DNA of 64,000 nt from Thalassospira sp. (GTDB lineage Bacteria > Pseudomonadota > Alphaproteobacteria > Rhodospirillales > Thalassospiraceae): NCBI RefSeq assembly GCF_002709775.1, contig NZ_PAQR01000003.1, forward strand, positions 1 to 64,000, read 5' to 3'. Shown here in pieces: positions 25,780 through 35,410 of the stretch; position 1 is the first letter of the stretch; every line of letters begins with the position of its first letter. The notes beneath the pieces are model-generated. The model was not told where the DNA came from. It worked only from the letters and a program-made list of their open reading frames with translations, and searched no databases. The position numbers and the translations under genes were made by a program.

Positions 25780-27357
25780 TTATTTCGAAGCTGTTTTCGG
25801 TGTGCCATCGGCCATTTCATAGGCGCGCTGGGCGCAATCATCACGCGGGCACTGACGGCATGAAATTCCGACGGGAACGGCGGATTCCGGGCGATCAAGC
25901 GACAATCGGTCGCCATAGACCACATCACTTGAAAAGGCCGTGTCACAGCCGATCATCACCGAATGGACCGAACGCGGTACGCCATAACCCCCGGCACCTG
26001 ATCGCAAGGCACGGGCAACAAACAGATATTCGCTGTTATCGGGCAGGCGGACAAATTGCGGGATTACGCGTTCTGGCGCGGTATAGGCTTCATGCACCAC
26101 CCAGCGCGGGCAGGCGCCGCCATAACGTGGCAATTGCAGGCCCGATGCCGAGAACCGTTTGGAAATGTTACCAGCAATGTCGGTGCGCACCAGATGGAAC
26201 GGAATGCCTTCTGCACCCGGACGGCGGAGTGTCGTCAGGCGGTGGCAGATTTGCTCCCAACTCGCGGCGTAACGTTGCTGCAGAAGTTCGATGTCATGGC
26301 GCATGCTGCGCGCATCATCCAAAAACAGGTCATAGGGGAACAGCAAGGCGGCCGCGGCATAGGATATCAGCGCCTCGGACGCACGAACGCGCCCGGCTTT
26401 GCTGCCGATCTGGGCGCGATCAAGGATTTCGTTGATCGGGTCTGCCGCCTCAAGCCGGCAGATGGTGCGCGCCGCCTGAAAGCGGGCCGAGGTGATTGGC
26501 AGGGCACGTGAGATGCGCAGGCTGTTGTGCTTGGCATCCCATTGATAACCGCTTGTCAGGAAGTCCTCGGACGGCAGTCGTTCGATCCGGGTCTTGTGCG
26601 TGTCTTCGAGGTAATTGATCAGATCGGTCAGATAAAGTCCGCCATCCGGATCAATGATCGGGCGCATCTTGTTGGCGTGGTCTTCGAGTGTTGGGAAATG
26701 GTTGGCGTTGTCATAGAGCAGATCATCGACTTCCTCCGCCGGGCTGGCGGCCGGACGACCGGCCTCGCCACGCTCAAGGAAGTTGAAAATCTCGGTCGCC
26801 GATTCTGCCAGGCGCTGGGATTCCCGCACCAGTGTTGCGTTAAAGCGTGCGCGTTGATCGGGTGACAGATCATCATAGTCATCGAAAATCTCGGCCACCG
26901 TGCGAATGGATGTAATGCGCGTCAGGATTGAATGGCTGGCCTCGGTCAGGAAGGGATCGTGGCTCAGCCGCTCTGACAGGGCGTCGATATCATCAAGGCC
27001 ACTGCGATAGGCGCGATAAAGCGACAGAAAGGCCGTGATCATACCGGGGGCTGCGGCGATCATGGCCGGGAATTCGCGGCTTTCAACCGGGGTGGTGCGA
27101 AAGACCGGGTCCGAGGCAGCCTCGGCCAGATCGGACAGCAACCGGCTTTCCTCGGAGCCTGATAATGAGTGCGGGTGAATTTCAAGCGCCTCGGCGATCC
27201 GCATCAGCAATCCGCCCCCGATCGAGCGGCGGTTATGTTCGATCAGATTTAGGTATGAGGCCGAGATGCCCGCAGCCTTCGCCAGGGCATTCTGGGTCAT
27301 TCCGATGTCTTTTCTGCGACCGCGAATACGGTGTCCGATGGGGGCCTGACGCGCCAT
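25780..27357 (-). CDS. XRE-type transcriptional regulator of the short-chain fatty acyl (RamB/ScfR-like) family
   Basis: 525 residues. N-terminal Cro/CI helix-turn-helix (about 8-62: RIRGRRKDIGMTQNALAKAA, ISASYLNLIEHNRRSIGG). The middle contains a degenerate M78/IrrE-type peptidase-like region (about 250-300) in which the zinc HExxH is not recognisable (RFQAARTICRLEA). The C-terminus (DUF2083-like) ends in a cysteine cluster, GISCRQCPRDDCAQRA. Family members control acetate/propionate metabolism (glyoxylate or methylcitrate genes) and respond to short-chain acyl-CoA. It lies between an SSS-type transporter-kinase and a divergent Liv-type importer, either of which may be its target. Confidence 0.85.
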   Translation of the reverse strand: MARQAPIGHRIRGRRKDIGMTQNALAKAAGISASYLNLIEHNRRSIGGGLLMRIAEALEIHPHSLSGSEESRLLSDLAEAASDPVFRTTPVESREFPAMIAAAPGMITAFLSLYRAYRSGLDDIDALSERLSHDPFLTEASHSILTRITSIRTVAEIFDDYDDLSPDQRARFNATLVRESQRLAESATEIFNFLERGEAGRPAASPAEEVDDLLYDNANHFPTLEDHANKMRPIIDPDGGLYLTDLINYLEDTHKTRIERLPSEDFLTSGYQWDAKHNSLRISRALPITSARFQAARTICRLEAADPINEILDRAQIGSKAGRVRASEALISYAAAALLFPYDLFLDDARSMRHDIELLQQRYAASWEQICHRLTTLRRPGAEGIPFHLVRTDIAGNISKRFSASGLQLPRYGGACPRWVVHEAYTAPERVIPQFVRLPDNSEYLFVARALRSGAGGYGVPRSVHSVMIGCDTAFSSDVVYGDRLSLDRPESAVPVGISCRQCPRDDCAQRAYEMADGTPKTASK

Positions 27358-27559
27358 ACTAAAGTCTTACCTGTTGACAAGATTTACTAATTTTCACATT
27401 GCTCATCTATATATTTACAAAAAAGTTGTTTTATATCAACTAGGTGTTGATTCATTTTCAATTGCTCCTCATTGTTTTGACAGGTCGACAAAAAAACGAA
27501 CCAGAAAACAGGCCTCAGATTTCTCTGAAACAGATCCCAAGACATTGGGGAGGAAAACC

Positions 27560-28921
27560 ATGTCGGAGACTAAGCTTATCGGAAATGTATCTCGTCGTAC
27601 GATCCTGAAGGGATCCGCGGCAACTACGGGTGCAGCCCTCATTGGCGGCACTTTCCCGATGCATTTCATCAAGAACGCGCATGCCCAGACCTTCCGTGGC
27701 GATCCGGGTAGTGCTGCCAGCGTCAAACTCGGTTTCAACGTGCCGCAGACCGGCCCGTATGCCGATGAGGGTGCTGACGAATTGCGTGCCTATCAGCTTG
27801 CAGTCAAGCACATCAACGGTGAAGGCGACGGTGGTATGCTCAATACCATGAAGCCGCTTGAGCTCAAGGGTAACGGCATCCTCGGCAAGAAGGTCGAGTT
27901 CGTGACCGGTGATACCCAGACCAAGTCCGATGCCGCGCGTGCTTCTGCCAAGCGTATGATTGAAAAAGACAATGTGGCGATGGTTACCGGTGGTTCGTCC
28001 TCTGGTGTGGCAATCGCCGTGCAGGGTCTTTGCCAGGAAATGGGCGTCATCTTCATGGCGGGTCTGACCCACTCGAACGACACCACCGGTAAAGACAAAA
28101 AGCGTTATGGCTTCCGCCACTTCTTTAACGCTTACATGTCCGGTCAGGCGATCGCGCCGGTTCTGCTCGATGAGTATGGCAACGAGCGCCGCGCTTACCA
28201 CCTGACGGCCGATTACACCTGGGGCTGGACCCAGGAAGAATCGATTAAGGCCGCGACCGAGAATATCGGTTGGGAAACTGTGAACACCGTTCGTACCCCG
28301 GTTGGTGCGGGTGACTTCTCGCAGTACATCACCCCGGTTCTGAACTCTGGCGCAGATGTCCTGATCCTGAACCACTATGGTAAGGACATGGTCAACTCCC
28401 TGACCCAGGCCGTTCAATTCGGTCTGCGTGACAAGCAGGTGAATGGCAAGAACTTCGAAATCGTTGTTCCGCTGTATTCCCGCCTGATGGCACAGGGTGC
28501 TGGCGAAGCTGCAAAAGGTATCCTTGGTACCACCAACTGGCACTGGTCGCTGACCGACGCCGGCTCGCAGGCCTTCGTAAAATCGTTCGGTCAGGAATAC
28601 GGCTTCCCGCCGTCCCAGGCTGCACATACCTGCTACGTCCAGACGCTGCTTTATGCAAACGCCTGCGAAATGGCCGGTACTTTCGCACCTTGGGAAGTCA
28701 TCAAACAGCTCGAAGGGTTCGAGTTCGATGGCGCGGGCAACGGCCCGACCCTGTACCGTGCAGAAGACCACCAGTGCTTCAAAGACGTTCTGGTTGTGCG
28801 TGGTAAAGAAAACCCGCAGTCCAACTTCGACCTTCTTGAAGTCGTTAAAAACGTTCCGCGTGCTCAGGTCGAATATCCGGCCGATATGTTCGGCGGGGAA
28901 CTGGGTCCGTATCAGGTCTGA
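27560..28921 (+). CDS. Liv/Urt-type ABC transporter substrate-binding protein, Tat-exported
   Basis: 453 residues from ATG 27560 (GGGGAGGA just upstream). The signal is of twin-arginine type: SRRTILKGSAATTGAALIGG, cleaved near AHAQ. The mature protein is a large type 1 binding fold (VKLGFNVPQTGPYADEGADE; VAMVTGGSSSGVAIAVQGLC; HLTADYTWGWTQEESIKAA). Its size and Tat export resemble the amide/urea-type group rather than LivJ. It leads a five-gene operon with two permeases and two ATPases. The divergent RamB/ScfR-like regulator shares its AT-rich 200-base upstream region, which holds an AGTTG-N8-CAACT dyad near 27427-27444. Confidence 0.9.
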   Translation: MSETKLIGNVSRRTILKGSAATTGAALIGGTFPMHFIKNAHAQTFRGDPGSAASVKLGFNVPQTGPYADEGADELRAYQLAVKHINGEGDGGMLNTMKPLELKGNGILGKKVEFVTGDTQTKSDAARASAKRMIEKDNVAMVTGGSSSGVAIAVQGLCQEMGVIFMAGLTHSNDTTGKDKKRYGFRHFFNAYMSGQAIAPVLLDEYGNERRAYHLTADYTWGWTQEESIKAATENIGWETVNTVRTPVGAGDFSQYITPVLNSGADVLILNHYGKDMVNSLTQAVQFGLRDKQVNGKNFEIVVPLYSRLMAQGAGEAAKGILGTTNWHWSLTDAGSQAFVKSFGQEYGFPPSQAAHTCYVQTLLYANACEMAGTFAPWEVIKQLEGFEFDGAGNGPTLYRAEDHQCFKDVLVVRGKENPQSNFDLLEVVKNVPRAQVEYPADMFGGELGPYQV

Positions 28922-28935
28922 TACTCCCGCAAGCA

Positions 28936-28963
28936 GGGCCGGCCATCTCCCAATGGTCGGCCC
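28936..28963 (+). promoter_or_regulatory. Intercistronic hairpin between binding-protein and permease genes
   Basis: GGGCCGGCCAT / ATGGTCGGCCC, 11-base stem with one G-T pair, 15 bases after the stop and without a U-tract. Suits message stabilisation or partial termination after the binding protein. Confidence 0.55.
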
Positions 28964-29032
28964 GTTTGCCCTCTGGCCTCGGCCTGTACGACTTTTGACT
29001 AAGTCCCCTTACGAATACGCGGCGGATAACTG

Positions 29033-30049
29033 ATGGACGCTATATTTCTTCAAATCCTGAATGGTCTGGACAAGGGCGGTGCCTATGCACTGATTGCGCT
29101 TGGCCTGACCCTGGTGTTCGGCACGCTTGGCGTGGTGAACTTCGCGCATGGCGCCATCTTCATGATGGGCGCATTCTGCGCGGTAACCCTCGAAAAACTT
29201 TTGACCCTTTCGGTCAAGGTCAAGGATGAGTCGGTCACCTTCTTTGATGCCTACAAGGAAACGCCTTACCTCGAACTGTGGTTTGGCGATACCGGTACGG
29301 CGATCATTGACTGGTCGGTACCGTTATCGATCATCCTGGCAATACCGGTGATGTTGCTTATCGGCATTGTCATGGAACGTTTCCTCATCCGACATTTCTA
29401 CAAGCGTCCTCACGCCGAGCAGATTCTTGTGACCTTTGGTCTGGCCATTGTTCTTCAGGAGGTGGTCAAGGCCGCCTTTGGCGCAAACCCGATCCCGCAA
29501 GGGGCACCTGATATTGTGTCGGGTTCTGCAGCCGTTGGTGCGCTGTTTGGCCTTGGTGAAGCCGTGGTCTATCCGTGGTGGCGTCTGATTTATCTGGCGT
29601 TCTCGCTTATGACCATTGGTCTTGTGTTCTCGTTCCTGCATTTCACCACCTACGGGATGGTGGTGCGCGCCGGGATGGCCGACCGTGAAACGGTCGAACT
29701 TCTGGGCATCAATATTGAACGTCGCTTTACGATTGTGTTTGGCATCGCGGCCGTGGTCGCGGGTCTGGCAGGCGTGATGTACACGCCGGTTCTACCCCCG
29801 GATTACCATCTGGGCATGGACTTCCTGGTGCTGTCATTCGTTGTGGTTGTTGTGGGTGGTATGGGCTCTTTGCCCGGTGCGGTGGCCGCTGGCTTCCTGC
29901 TGGGGATCCTGCAGTCCTTCTCGTCCATGACCGAGGTGAAAGACATCTTCCCCGGGATTGACCAGATCATCATCTACCTTGTTGCCGTCGTCATTCTGCT
30001 GACCCGTCCGCGTGGTCTGATGGGACGCCGGGGCGTGATGGAGAGCTAA
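29033..30049 (+). CDS. livH: Liv-type ABC transporter permease (LivH family)
   Basis: 338 residues with about eight hydrophobic helices. Family marks: LNGLDKGGAYALIALGLTLVFGTLGVVNFAHGA at the N-terminus and ERRFTIVFGIAAVVAGLAGVMYTPV near 225, followed by VVVVGGMGSLPGAVAAG. An insertion (about 55-85, VKVKDESVTFFDAYKETPYL) between helices 2 and 3 is longer than in classical LivH and predicted to be extracytoplasmic. It forms one half of the channel with the next gene. Confidence 0.92.
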   Translation: MDAIFLQILNGLDKGGAYALIALGLTLVFGTLGVVNFAHGAIFMMGAFCAVTLEKLLTLSVKVKDESVTFFDAYKETPYLELWFGDTGTAIIDWSVPLSIILAIPVMLLIGIVMERFLIRHFYKRPHAEQILVTFGLAIVLQEVVKAAFGANPIPQGAPDIVSGSAAVGALFGLGEAVVYPWWRLIYLAFSLMTIGLVFSFLHFTTYGMVVRAGMADRETVELLGINIERRFTIVFGIAAVVAGLAGVMYTPVLPPDYHLGMDFLVLSFVVVVVGGMGSLPGAVAAGFLLGILQSFSSMTEVKDIFPGIDQIIIYLVAVVILLTRPRGLMGRRGVMES

Positions 30050-30052
30050 AAA

Positions 30053-31219
30053 ATGTCAAATACAAAAATCGTCTCGCCCAAGAAAGATATGATCTTCATG
30101 GCCATCCTGTCGGCAGTGGTCCTCACCATGCCGCTGTGGCTGCAGCCCTTCGGGGCGGCTTATCCCGACCTGATGCAGAAGTTCATGATCTTTGGCATCT
30201 TTGCCATCGGCTATAACATTCTTTTTGGTCTGACCGGCTATCTGTCCTTTGGTCACGCAGCCTTTCTGGGTGTCGGGTCCTACACCGCAGTCTGGTCGTT
30301 CAAACTGCTTTCGATGAATGTCATTCCGGCATTGATCTTTGGTACGGTCCTTTCGGGGCTATTTGCACTGGCGATCGGTTTCGTGTCCTTGCGTCGTTCG
30401 GGGATTTACTTCTCGATCCTGACACTGGCCTTCGCACAGATGTCCTATAATCTGGCCTATTCCGTGCTGACCCCGATCACCAATGGTGAAACCGGTCTGC
30501 AGCTTGAACAGGCTGATCCGCGCGTGCTGGATCGTATGTCGGGCATCGTTGCTGATGGCTCGCTTCCGACACCGAACCTGTTCGGGATCGAAGGCATCGG
30601 CTATTCGGGCTTCTATATATGTGCGGCCTTGATGCTGATTTCGTTCTTCATTTACTTGCGTATCTTCCGCTCGCCGTTCGGGCTTAAGCTGCGCGCGATC
30701 AAGTCGAACCAGAACCGCATGGGCTATACCGGGTTCAGCACCCGTCCGTATCTGATGACCGCCTTTGTCATCTCTGGCATGTATGCCGGTCTTGCCGGTT
30801 CTCTTCTGGCGGTGACCGATCCGCTGGCAGGGGCAGAGCGCATGCAGTGGACGGCATCGGGCGAGGTCGTTCTGATCACGATCCTTGGTGGTGTCGGTAC
30901 ACTGATTGGTCCGCTTCTGGGGGCCGGTATCATCAAGTATTTCGAGAACATCTTCTCGGCCTTCAACGATACGGTTCTTTTGAATGCCTTTTCCTTCCTG
31001 CCGGACTGGCTGGCACATCCGGTGGCATCACTGGTCGGCCTGTTTGTCGGCGAAGGCTGGCATCTGACCCTTGGCCTTGTCTTCATGCTGATCGTGATCT
31101 TCCTGCCGGGTGGCATCATGGAAGGTATCAGTCGCCTGTCGCGCCTGGTCACCAACCGTGGCAAATCCGACAGCCATGAGAACAAAGAAAAAGAACAAAC
31201 ATCGGCGGGGGAGGTCTGA
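30053..31219 (+). CDS. livM: Liv-type ABC transporter permease (LivM family)
   Basis: 388 residues. LivM marks: [48 protein letters not shown] (cytoplasmic coupling helix) and [18 protein letters not shown] loop around 130-175 between helices is longer than usual. The C-terminus ends in a charged tail ([12 protein letters not shown]). Second channel half; three bases from livH and three from livG. Confidence 0.92.
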   Translation: MSNTKIVSPKKDMIFMAILSAVVLTMPLWLQPFGAAYPDLMQKFMIFGIFAIGYNILFGLTGYLSFGHAAFLGVGSYTAVWSFKLLSMNVIPALIFGTVLSGLFALAIGFVSLRRSGIYFSILTLAFAQMSYNLAYSVLTPITNGETGLQLEQADPRVLDRMSGIVADGSLPTPNLFGIEGIGYSGFYICAALMLISFFIYLRIFRSPFGLKLRAIKSNQNRMGYTGFSTRPYLMTAFVISGMYAGLAGSLLAVTDPLAGAERMQWTASGEVVLITILGGVGTLIGPLLGAGIIKYFENIFSAFNDTVLLNAFSFLPDWLAHPVASLVGLFVGEGWHLTLGLVFMLIVIFLPGGIMEGISRLSRLVTNRGKSDSHENKEKEQTSAGEV

Positions 31220-31222
31220 TCC

Positions 31223-31984
31223 ATGTCCGAATACATTCTTGACGTCACCGACGTCGACAAGAACTTTGGCGGTCTGCAGGCGCTTTCCGATATCAACCTT
31301 CGGGTCAAGGAAGGCACCGTGCACGCGATCATCGGGCCGAACGGTGCAGGCAAGTCGACATTGCTCAACGTGATTGTCGGTCGTCTGGCACCGAGCCGGG
31401 GGCGTGTTCTTCTTGGCGATCAGGTTCTGACCGGCAAGGAGCCGCACGAGATCAACCAGCTTGGTGTTGCGCGCGTTTTCCAGACGCCGGAAATCTTCCC
31501 GGAACTGTCGCTTCTGCAAAACGTGATGGTCCCGGCCTTTGCCAAGCGTGAAGGCATCTTCAAGATGAACTTTATCAAAAGCCTGTTCTCGGAAAATGAG
31601 GTCCGCGAGCATGCCGAGCATCTTCTTGAGGATGTCGGGCTGATTGACCACAAGGATCATCTGGCCGGTTCCATGTCGCGTGGTGACAAGCGCCGTCTGG
31701 AGCTTGCCATGTGCCTTGGTCAGCATCCGAAACTGTTCCTTCTTGATGAGCCGACGGCGGGCATGGCGCGCCATGACACCAACCGCACGATTGACCTTCT
31801 CAAGCGGATCAAGGAGCGCGGCATGACCAAGGTGATTATCGAACATGACATGCATGTTGTGTTCAGCCTGGCAGACCGCATCAGTGTTCTCGCTCAGGGG
31901 GCCATCATTTGCGAAGGCACCCCGGAAGAAGTCCGCAATGATCCACGCGTCAAGGAAGCCTATCTCGGAGGGGAAGCAGAATGA
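31223..31984 (+). CDS. livG: Liv-type ABC transporter ATP-binding protein (LivG family)
   Basis: 253 residues. Walker [20 protein letters not shown] (about 34-52), a long insert after Walker A typical of LivG, signature region SMSRGDKRRLELAMCL (SRGDK in place of SGGQQ, as in many LivG proteins), Walker B LFLLDEPTAGMARHD and switch region VIIEHDMHVVFSLADRI. The stop overlaps the start of the next ATPase by four bases. Confidence 0.92.
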   Translation: MSEYILDVTDVDKNFGGLQALSDINLRVKEGTVHAIIGPNGAGKSTLLNVIVGRLAPSRGRVLLGDQVLTGKEPHEINQLGVARVFQTPEIFPELSLLQNVMVPAFAKREGIFKMNFIKSLFSENEVREHAEHLLEDVGLIDHKDHLAGSMSRGDKRRLELAMCLGQHPKLFLLDEPTAGMARHDTNRTIDLLKRIKERGMTKVIIEHDMHVVFSLADRISVLAQGAIICEGTPEEVRNDPRVKEAYLGGEAE

Positions 31985-32733
31985 GCCCGTTGCCAAAACA
32001 GGAACCCGTCCGTAAACAGGGTGGCGATCCGGCCTTTTTCTCGGTCTATGACATCCACGCCTATTACGGCGAAAGCTACATCGTTCAAGGGCTGTCCTTT
32101 GACATCCGCGAGGGCGAAATTCTTGCCCTTCTCGGACGTAACGGGGCGGGCAAGACATCCACGCTGCGCACCCTCGCGCGTATGGGCGACCCGGAACTCA
32201 AACATGGCGAGATCTGGCTTGATCACCAGCCCTTGCACGAAATGAAGGCATGGCAGGCAGCTCGTCTGGGCCTGCAGCTTGTGCCCGAAGATCGTCGCAT
32301 TATTCCGGGCATGACGGTTGAGCAGAACCTTGAACTGGCTCAGATCGCCGAGCCGCATGGCTGGTCTATCCAGCGCATTTATGAACTGTTCCCGCGCCTT
32401 GGTGAAAGGGCGCAACAGGAAGCGATCACGCTTTCAGGCGGTGAGCAACAGATGTTGGCCATCGGGCGCGCACTTGCCCGTGACATCAAGATCCTGCTGC
32501 TTGATGAACCGTATGAAGGCCTCGCACCGGTCATTGTTCAGGAAATTGAAAAGACCCTGCAAAACGTCAAGAAGCTCGGCATTACGACGATTATTGTCGA
32601 GCAGAATGCGATTGCAGCCCTGAAACTGGCCGACCGTGCGATCATCATGGATAGCGGCGAGATCGTTTTTGACGGGACCGCGCAGGCTGTTCTCGATGAT
32701 GCCGAACTGCGTGACCAGTATCTTGCGATCTAG
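31981..32733 (+). CDS. livF: Liv-type ABC transporter ATP-binding protein (LivF family)
   Basis: 250 residues. Walker A LLGRNGAGKTSTLRTLAR, LVPEDRRIIPGMTVEQNL (the LivF-type region before the signature), signature ITLSGGEQQMLAIGRAL, Walker B ILLLDEPYEGLAP and IIVEQNAIAALKLADRA in place of the switch His, normal for LivF. Last gene of the operon, followed by a terminator at 32803-32832. Confidence 0.92.
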   Translation: MSPLPKQEPVRKQGGDPAFFSVYDIHAYYGESYIVQGLSFDIREGEILALLGRNGAGKTSTLRTLARMGDPELKHGEIWLDHQPLHEMKAWQAARLGLQLVPEDRRIIPGMTVEQNLELAQIAEPHGWSIQRIYELFPRLGERAQQEAITLSGGEQQMLAIGRALARDIKILLLDEPYEGLAPVIVQEIEKTLQNVKKLGITTIIVEQNAIAALKLADRAIIMDSGEIVFDGTAQAVLDDAELRDQYLAI

Positions 32734-32802
32734 ATCCATCTAGCATCTTTTGCATGGGGGGAGTTTCCGGAGCTTAATTGTAAGGGGAGCTTCGGAACAG
32801 GT

Positions 32803-32832
32803 AAGGCCGTGCCTATGGGGCGCGGCCTTTTC
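32803..32832 (+). terminator. Intrinsic terminator after livF
   Basis: AAGGCCGTGCC / GGCGCGGCCTT stem (one G-T pair), five-base loop, then TTTT. Lies between convergent livF and the gamma-glutamyltransferase gene. Confidence 0.75.
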
Positions 32833-32850
32833 CGTTGTATGGGCAACGGC

Positions 32851-34449
32851 TCAGACGCCGATTGCCATACCATCGCTGCGCGGATCATGCGCCCCGTCGA
32901 CAAAACCATCCTGATCAATGCGAATGATCCCGGCCTGACCGGCCAGCGCGCTTTGCGGCTCAATCGCGCGCAGGACATGACCGCGTGCGGCCAGTTCATC
33001 AAACACATCATCACCGGCATCAACTTCAAGCTTCAGGCTGTCATTGGTATCGGAAAACGTCTTGCCCAGCAGGAAGCGGGGTTTGGTAAGGGCGTCCAGC
33101 GGTGACAGGCCAAAATCAAGCATGCGGGTGAGCAACATGGCAAGGGTTTGTGGTTGCCCATCAGCGCCTTGCGTTCCGTACAGCAAATGCGGCTTGCCGT
33201 CCTTGAGTGCCAGGCCGGGATTGAGCGTATAGAACGGCAGCTTGCCCGGTGCGAAGGCATTCGGATGGTTGGGATCGGTGCTAAATGCGGCCCCGCGATT
33301 TTGCCAGACAATGCCGGTATCGCCCGCGACAACCCCGCTGCCCCAATCGAAATAGGTGCTTTGCAGGACACTGGCGCAATTGCCATTAGCATCCTTGGCG
33401 GCAAGAAAGACCGTGTCGCCATGGCGGAAGGGATGGGGCCAATCAAGCGCCTTGGTAGTTGAGATGTCTTTGGCATCGGCTGCCAAGGCGGCTTGATCGA
33501 GAAGGGCTGTGAAATCAGTGCTGGTGAAGTCAGGATCGGCAATCTGGTCGCGTTTCAAAAACGCGCGTTTGATGGCCTCGACCACCAGATGATAATGTTC
33601 GGCTGTGCCTTCGGCCCAGTTCTTTGCACCCAGTTCGCGCAAGACACCCATGGTCATCAGGGTTGCCAGACCCTGCGTCGGGGCAGGCGGGGCGAACAAG
33701 GTGACATCCCCATAGTCAAGCGACACCGCATCGACCGTTCGGGTACGGGTTTTCGCCAGATCCGCCTTGGTGATCGGGGAGCCGACGGCAGACAGGCCTT
33801 TGACAATCTGGTCGGCAAGGTCACCTTCGTAAAAGTCACGTGCGCCAAATTCGGCAATACGTTTCAGGCTGCTGGCCAGTTGCGGCTGGCGGAAGATTTC
33901 ACCGGCATGGGGCATGCGCGCATTCGGGGTGAAAATCTCCATGAAGCCCGGCCAGTTGGCGATTTCTTCCTTGCGGAAATCAAGCCAGAAGCACTGCGAC
34001 GGGCTGATGGAAAAGCCGTGCTTGGCCAGATCAATCGCGGGCGTGATCAGGTCTGCCAGGCTTTTGCGCCCACCCCAGTGTTTTGCCGAGTGATCGAGCG
34101 CATGTTGCCAGGAATCCACCGTGCAGGCGGTGGTCAGGGTCGAGCCCGGACCGCGAAGCGGGATCGGTTTGTTGGCGGTAAAGGTCTCCGCACCGTTTTC
34201 TGCTGCCTGACCGATACCGAGGAAAGATTGCACCTTGCCGCTGTTATCGGAAACCATCCAGACCGCATCGCCGCCAATGCCGCAGAAATGCGGATAGGTC
34301 ACCGCCAGAACAGAGGCTGTGGCAACCACGGCCTCGATTGCGGTGCCGCCATCGCGCAGGACTTTGGCCCCGGCTTCGCTGGCAGCGGTGCTTGGGCTTG
34401 TGACCATGGCGCGGTATTTTGAGGCAGTCTGGTCTTCGATCATAGGCAT
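32851..34449 (-). CDS. Gamma-glutamyltransferase family protein (no signal peptide)
   Basis: 532 residues from ATG 34449 (34443 also possible; an in-frame TTG at 34479 would extend it). N-terminal nucleophile hydrolase of the GGT family: MVTSPSTAASEAGAKVLRDGGTAIEAVVA, FCGIGGDAVWMV, and the autoprocessing site with the catalytic Thr in HGDTVFLAAKDANGN (about residue 345). The second Thr and His of the usual TTH motif are Val and Phe. No secretion signal is seen, unlike periplasmic GGT, so it is probably cytoplasmic and may act on an imported gamma-glutamyl or acyl amide. It is divergent from the GntR regulator, whose palindromic site at 34516 lies between them. Confidence 0.85.
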   Translation of the reverse strand: MPMIEDQTASKYRAMVTSPSTAASEAGAKVLRDGGTAIEAVVATASVLAVTYPHFCGIGGDAVWMVSDNSGKVQSFLGIGQAAENGAETFTANKPIPLRGPGSTLTTACTVDSWQHALDHSAKHWGGRKSLADLITPAIDLAKHGFSISPSQCFWLDFRKEEIANWPGFMEIFTPNARMPHAGEIFRQPQLASSLKRIAEFGARDFYEGDLADQIVKGLSAVGSPITKADLAKTRTRTVDAVSLDYGDVTLFAPPAPTQGLATLMTMGVLRELGAKNWAEGTAEHYHLVVEAIKRAFLKRDQIADPDFTSTDFTALLDQAALAADAKDISTTKALDWPHPFRHGDTVFLAAKDANGNCASVLQSTYFDWGSGVVAGDTGIVWQNRGAAFSTDPNHPNAFAPGKLPFYTLNPGLALKDGKPHLLYGTQGADGQPQTLAMLLTRMLDFGLSPLDALTKPRFLLGKTFSDTNDSLKLEVDAGDDVFDELAARGHVLRAIEPQSALAGQAGIIRIDQDGFVDGAHDPRSDGMAIGV

Positions 34450-34515
34450 GGGTCTTTCAGCCAGGATGGTTGATTTCAAATGGTTTCGGGCTTTGCGTGC
34501 ATCGGTTGTGGCGAA

Positions 34516-34527
34516 ATTGCATGCAAT
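34516..34527. promoter_or_regulatory. Palindrome ATTGCATGCAAT in the ggt/gntR divergent promoter region
   Basis: A perfect 12-base palindrome. The identical 12-mer recurs at 35922-35933 in front of the transporter operon. Best read as an operator of the GntR regulator encoded between the two sites, giving autoregulation and control of both flanks. Confidence 0.55.
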
Positions 34528-34583
34528 CCTTTATACAAGCGCAAGAGATAAACAGATCCAAACAAGAAACTCGGCGGGCAGGG

Positions 34584-35297
34584 ATGAAAGCAGCGGACAA
34601 GGCAAAGCATCGCACAGACATGATCAGTTCGGCATTGCGTTCGGCAATTCTCGAACGTGTTCTGATGCCCGGCATGAAGCTGCCTGAGGATTCCCTGGGC
34701 GAGCGGTTTGGTGTCAGCCGAACCCTTATTCGCCAGTCGCTTGAAAGGCTTGCCGCTGAAGGGCTGGTCGAGTTGCGTCGAAACAAGGGCGCGATGGTCG
34801 CAAGGCCCAGCCTTGAAGAGGCCCGCGATTTGTTTGAGCTGCGCACCCAGATCGAAGACCTTGTCATTAGCCGGGTGGTCAAGAATATGAGCCCGGAAAT
34901 TCTTGGCGAGCTTGAAGCCCACCTTGCCAAAGAAGTCGAAGCCGAACATGCGTCCGAGCCGATTTCGATCCGGCTTGCCACTGAATTCCATATCCTTCTT
35001 GCACGCCTTGCCGGAAGCCCGGTTTTGCTGCGTTATGTCGAGGAAATCGGTTATCGCTGTGGTCTGACTCTGTCGCTTTATGCCCGCCCGCATTCGACCG
35101 ATTGCGGCATTCAGGAGCATCGCCAGATTATCGATGCCCTGGCCAAGGGGGACGAGGGCACCGCGCGCAAACTGATGCGTCATCACCTGACGGCGGTTGC
35201 CGACCGGGCCTTGTTCCGAACAGAAGAAGGCGGGCCGCTTCTGTATCTTGATGCGCTTGAACCCTATGCCAAAAAGGTGCGTGACGGCGGCGCCTGA
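34584..35297 (+). CDS. GntR-family regulator, FadR/FCD subfamily
   Basis: 237 residues from ATG 34584 (GGCGGG five bases upstream; upstream in-frame starts have weaker sites). Winged helix-turn-helix: ISSALRSAILERVLMPGMKLPEDSLGERFGVSRTLIRQSLERLAAEGLVEL. The C-terminal all-helical FCD domain shows the metal/ligand histidine pattern: EARDLFELRTQIE, ATEFHILLARLAGS, EHRQIIDALAKGDEGTARKLMRHHL. Such regulators sense carboxylates or amino-acid-like ligands. The gene lies in the middle of the GGT, SnoaL and transporter locus and probably controls all of it. Confidence 0.9.
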   Translation: MKAADKAKHRTDMISSALRSAILERVLMPGMKLPEDSLGERFGVSRTLIRQSLERLAAEGLVELRRNKGAMVARPSLEEARDLFELRTQIEDLVISRVVKNMSPEILGELEAHLAKEVEAEHASEPISIRLATEFHILLARLAGSPVLLRYVEEIGYRCGLTLSLYARPHSTDCGIQEHRQIIDALAKGDEGTARKLMRHHLTAVADRALFRTEEGGPLLYLDALEPYAKKVRDGGA

Positions 35298-35410
35298 GCC
35301 GGGCTCGCCATCACGCGCAGATTGGCGCGCACGCAGATCAAGGACGGTGCGCGTCATAAACTGATGCCGGGCGTGTCGTCCTGACTGCATGGTTCGGGTT
35401 CCTGCGGAAA

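Noticed and set aside
27515..28771. 418-codon minus-strand frame opposite the Tat-type binding protein
   Set aside because: Antisense shadow; the plus strand has Tat signal, binding fold and strong ribosome site.
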